From Chersky-822 sp035553055 (GTDB taxonomy: Bacteria; Actinomycetota; Actinomycetes; Streptosporangiales; Streptosporangiaceae): 14,309 nucleotides of DNA. The position numbers and the translations under genes were made by a program. The notes beneath the pieces are model-generated. The model had not been told where the DNA came from and ran no database searches. It saw only the letters and a list, made by a program, of their open reading frames with translations. Below are positions 13,945 through 14,309 of the stretch, one piece after another; the stretch's first letter is position 1, and each line of letters begins with the position of its first letter. The stretch spans positions 1-14,309 of the forward strand of contig DATNEK010000269.1 in the NCBI GenBank assembly GCA_035553055.1. Direction: 5' to 3'.

Positions 13945-14001
13945 CGCGATGGATACCCGAGTGCACACCCGGTTTCCCTGATGAAACCCCGGATCCATCG
14001 C
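13945..14001. repeat. Right copy of the 57-base REP/MITE-like element
   Basis: Matches window positions 1-57 at 52 of 57 bases in the same orientation, with the same 9-base terminal inverted repeats (13946-13954 and 13993-14001). A short inner stem, GGTTT with AAACC around an 8-base loop, lies at 13971-13988. It is in non-coding DNA after pip. Confidence 0.8.
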
Positions 14002-14022
14002 AGAGGGCGCGCGGACAGACGC

Positions 14023-14044
14023 GATGAAACCCCGGATCCATCGC
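14023..14044 (+). repeat. Additional forward copy of the repeat arm
   Basis: Identical to the arm at 13980-14001 and to the one at 90-111, from GATGAAACC through GGATCCATCGC. Spacing from the previous arm is 43 bases, unlike the 54-base period at the left end, so the arm itself rather than the whole tandem unit is the conserved part. Confidence 0.8.
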
Positions 14045-14276
14045 ATCGAACCGCCGTGGGGGATCACCTCTCCAGGGCACGGTTACCGACAAGAATCCCA
14101 ACAGCTAGCTCGCGGACTTGGAGCGGTGGCGGACCTCACCCGGTTGTCGGTGACAAGTTCCGGCATAAAGGCGTTGCGCCAGGACCGGATGGGGTGGCCG
14201 CGGGATCGTGGGCCTAGTTACGCGGCTGGATGGTTGGGTCGGCGCGGAGGATTCGGAGCAGGGGCGTGAGGCGACA
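14045..14276. other. Non-coding stretch with operator-like inverted repeats
   Basis: No supported gene. TTGTC-GGT-GACAA at 14144-14156 is a perfect 5-base inverted repeat with a 3-base centre. GTTACCGACAA at 14082-14092 pairs with TTGTCGGTGAC at 14144-14154 at 10 of 11 positions. These could be regulator sites for the gene that may start at 14277. I found no convincing promoter. Confidence 0.35.
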
Positions 14277-14309
14277 ATGGACGGCCGCACCGCACTTGCC
14301 GCTAGAACC
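14277..14309 (+). CDS. Possible start of a gene cut off by the window end
   Basis: ATG at 14277 opens a frame (MDGRTALAART) that stays open to the last base. GTGAGGCG lies just upstream as a reasonable ribosome binding site. Only 11 codons are visible, so no product can be named and the call could be wrong. Confidence 0.35.
   Translation, partial: MDGRTALAART

Noticed and set aside
13855..14217. 120-residue plus-strand frame after pip
   Set aside because: It spans the repeat elements in both orientations, has no ribosome binding site and no recognisable sequence.

Overview
The window is GC-rich, with GTG starts, stop-start overlaps and gene families (DUF2332, CtaG, ctaB next to cox genes) that point to a high-GC Gram-positive actinobacterium. 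The genus cannot be read from the sequence. No rRNA, tRNA, transposase, phage gene or CRISPR array was seen.

The left two thirds is a divergently transcribed terminal-oxidase locus. On the minus strand, reading from about 5870 down to 198, there is a compact operon: a membrane-anchored CuA-like cupredoxin of unclear role, cytochrome c oxidase subunit II (ctaC, intact CuA site, no fused cytochrome c), subunit I (ctaD), subunit III (ctaE), a small single-span membrane protein, and heme O synthase (ctaB). Genes overlap or lie within 13 bases of each other. On the plus strand, from about 6029, there is an OmpR-type response regulator, a single-pass membrane protein overlapping its stop codon, a large polytopic membrane protein fused to a SCO-type copper chaperone, and a CtaG-type oxidase assembly factor. 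The minus operon would build the enzyme and its heme. The plus operon would deliver copper and probably regulate the system. No qcr (bc1) genes, ctaA or histidine kinase are present.

The most unusual point is subunit I. It keeps all heme and CuB ligands and the Glu of HPEVY. By eye alignment it lacks the D-channel aspartate (Arg instead) and the K-channel lysine (Ile instead), and it has about 130 extra N-terminal residues with two membrane spans. The paired cupredoxin keeps the first His and both Cys of a CuA-like site but not the second His or the Met.

A perfect 16-bp hairpin between convergent genes separates the oxidase locus from a second, ordinary segment: a DUF2332 protein on the minus strand, and divergently a PLP-dependent D-serine dehydratase-like enzyme (with a 27-bp in-frame duplication) followed closely by a proline iminopeptidase.

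Both ends of the window (1-165 and 13903-14044) carry the same family of intergenic REP/MITE-like repeats, including a 57-base element present at each end in the same orientation (52 of 57 bases identical). A possible new gene starts at 14277 and runs off the end.
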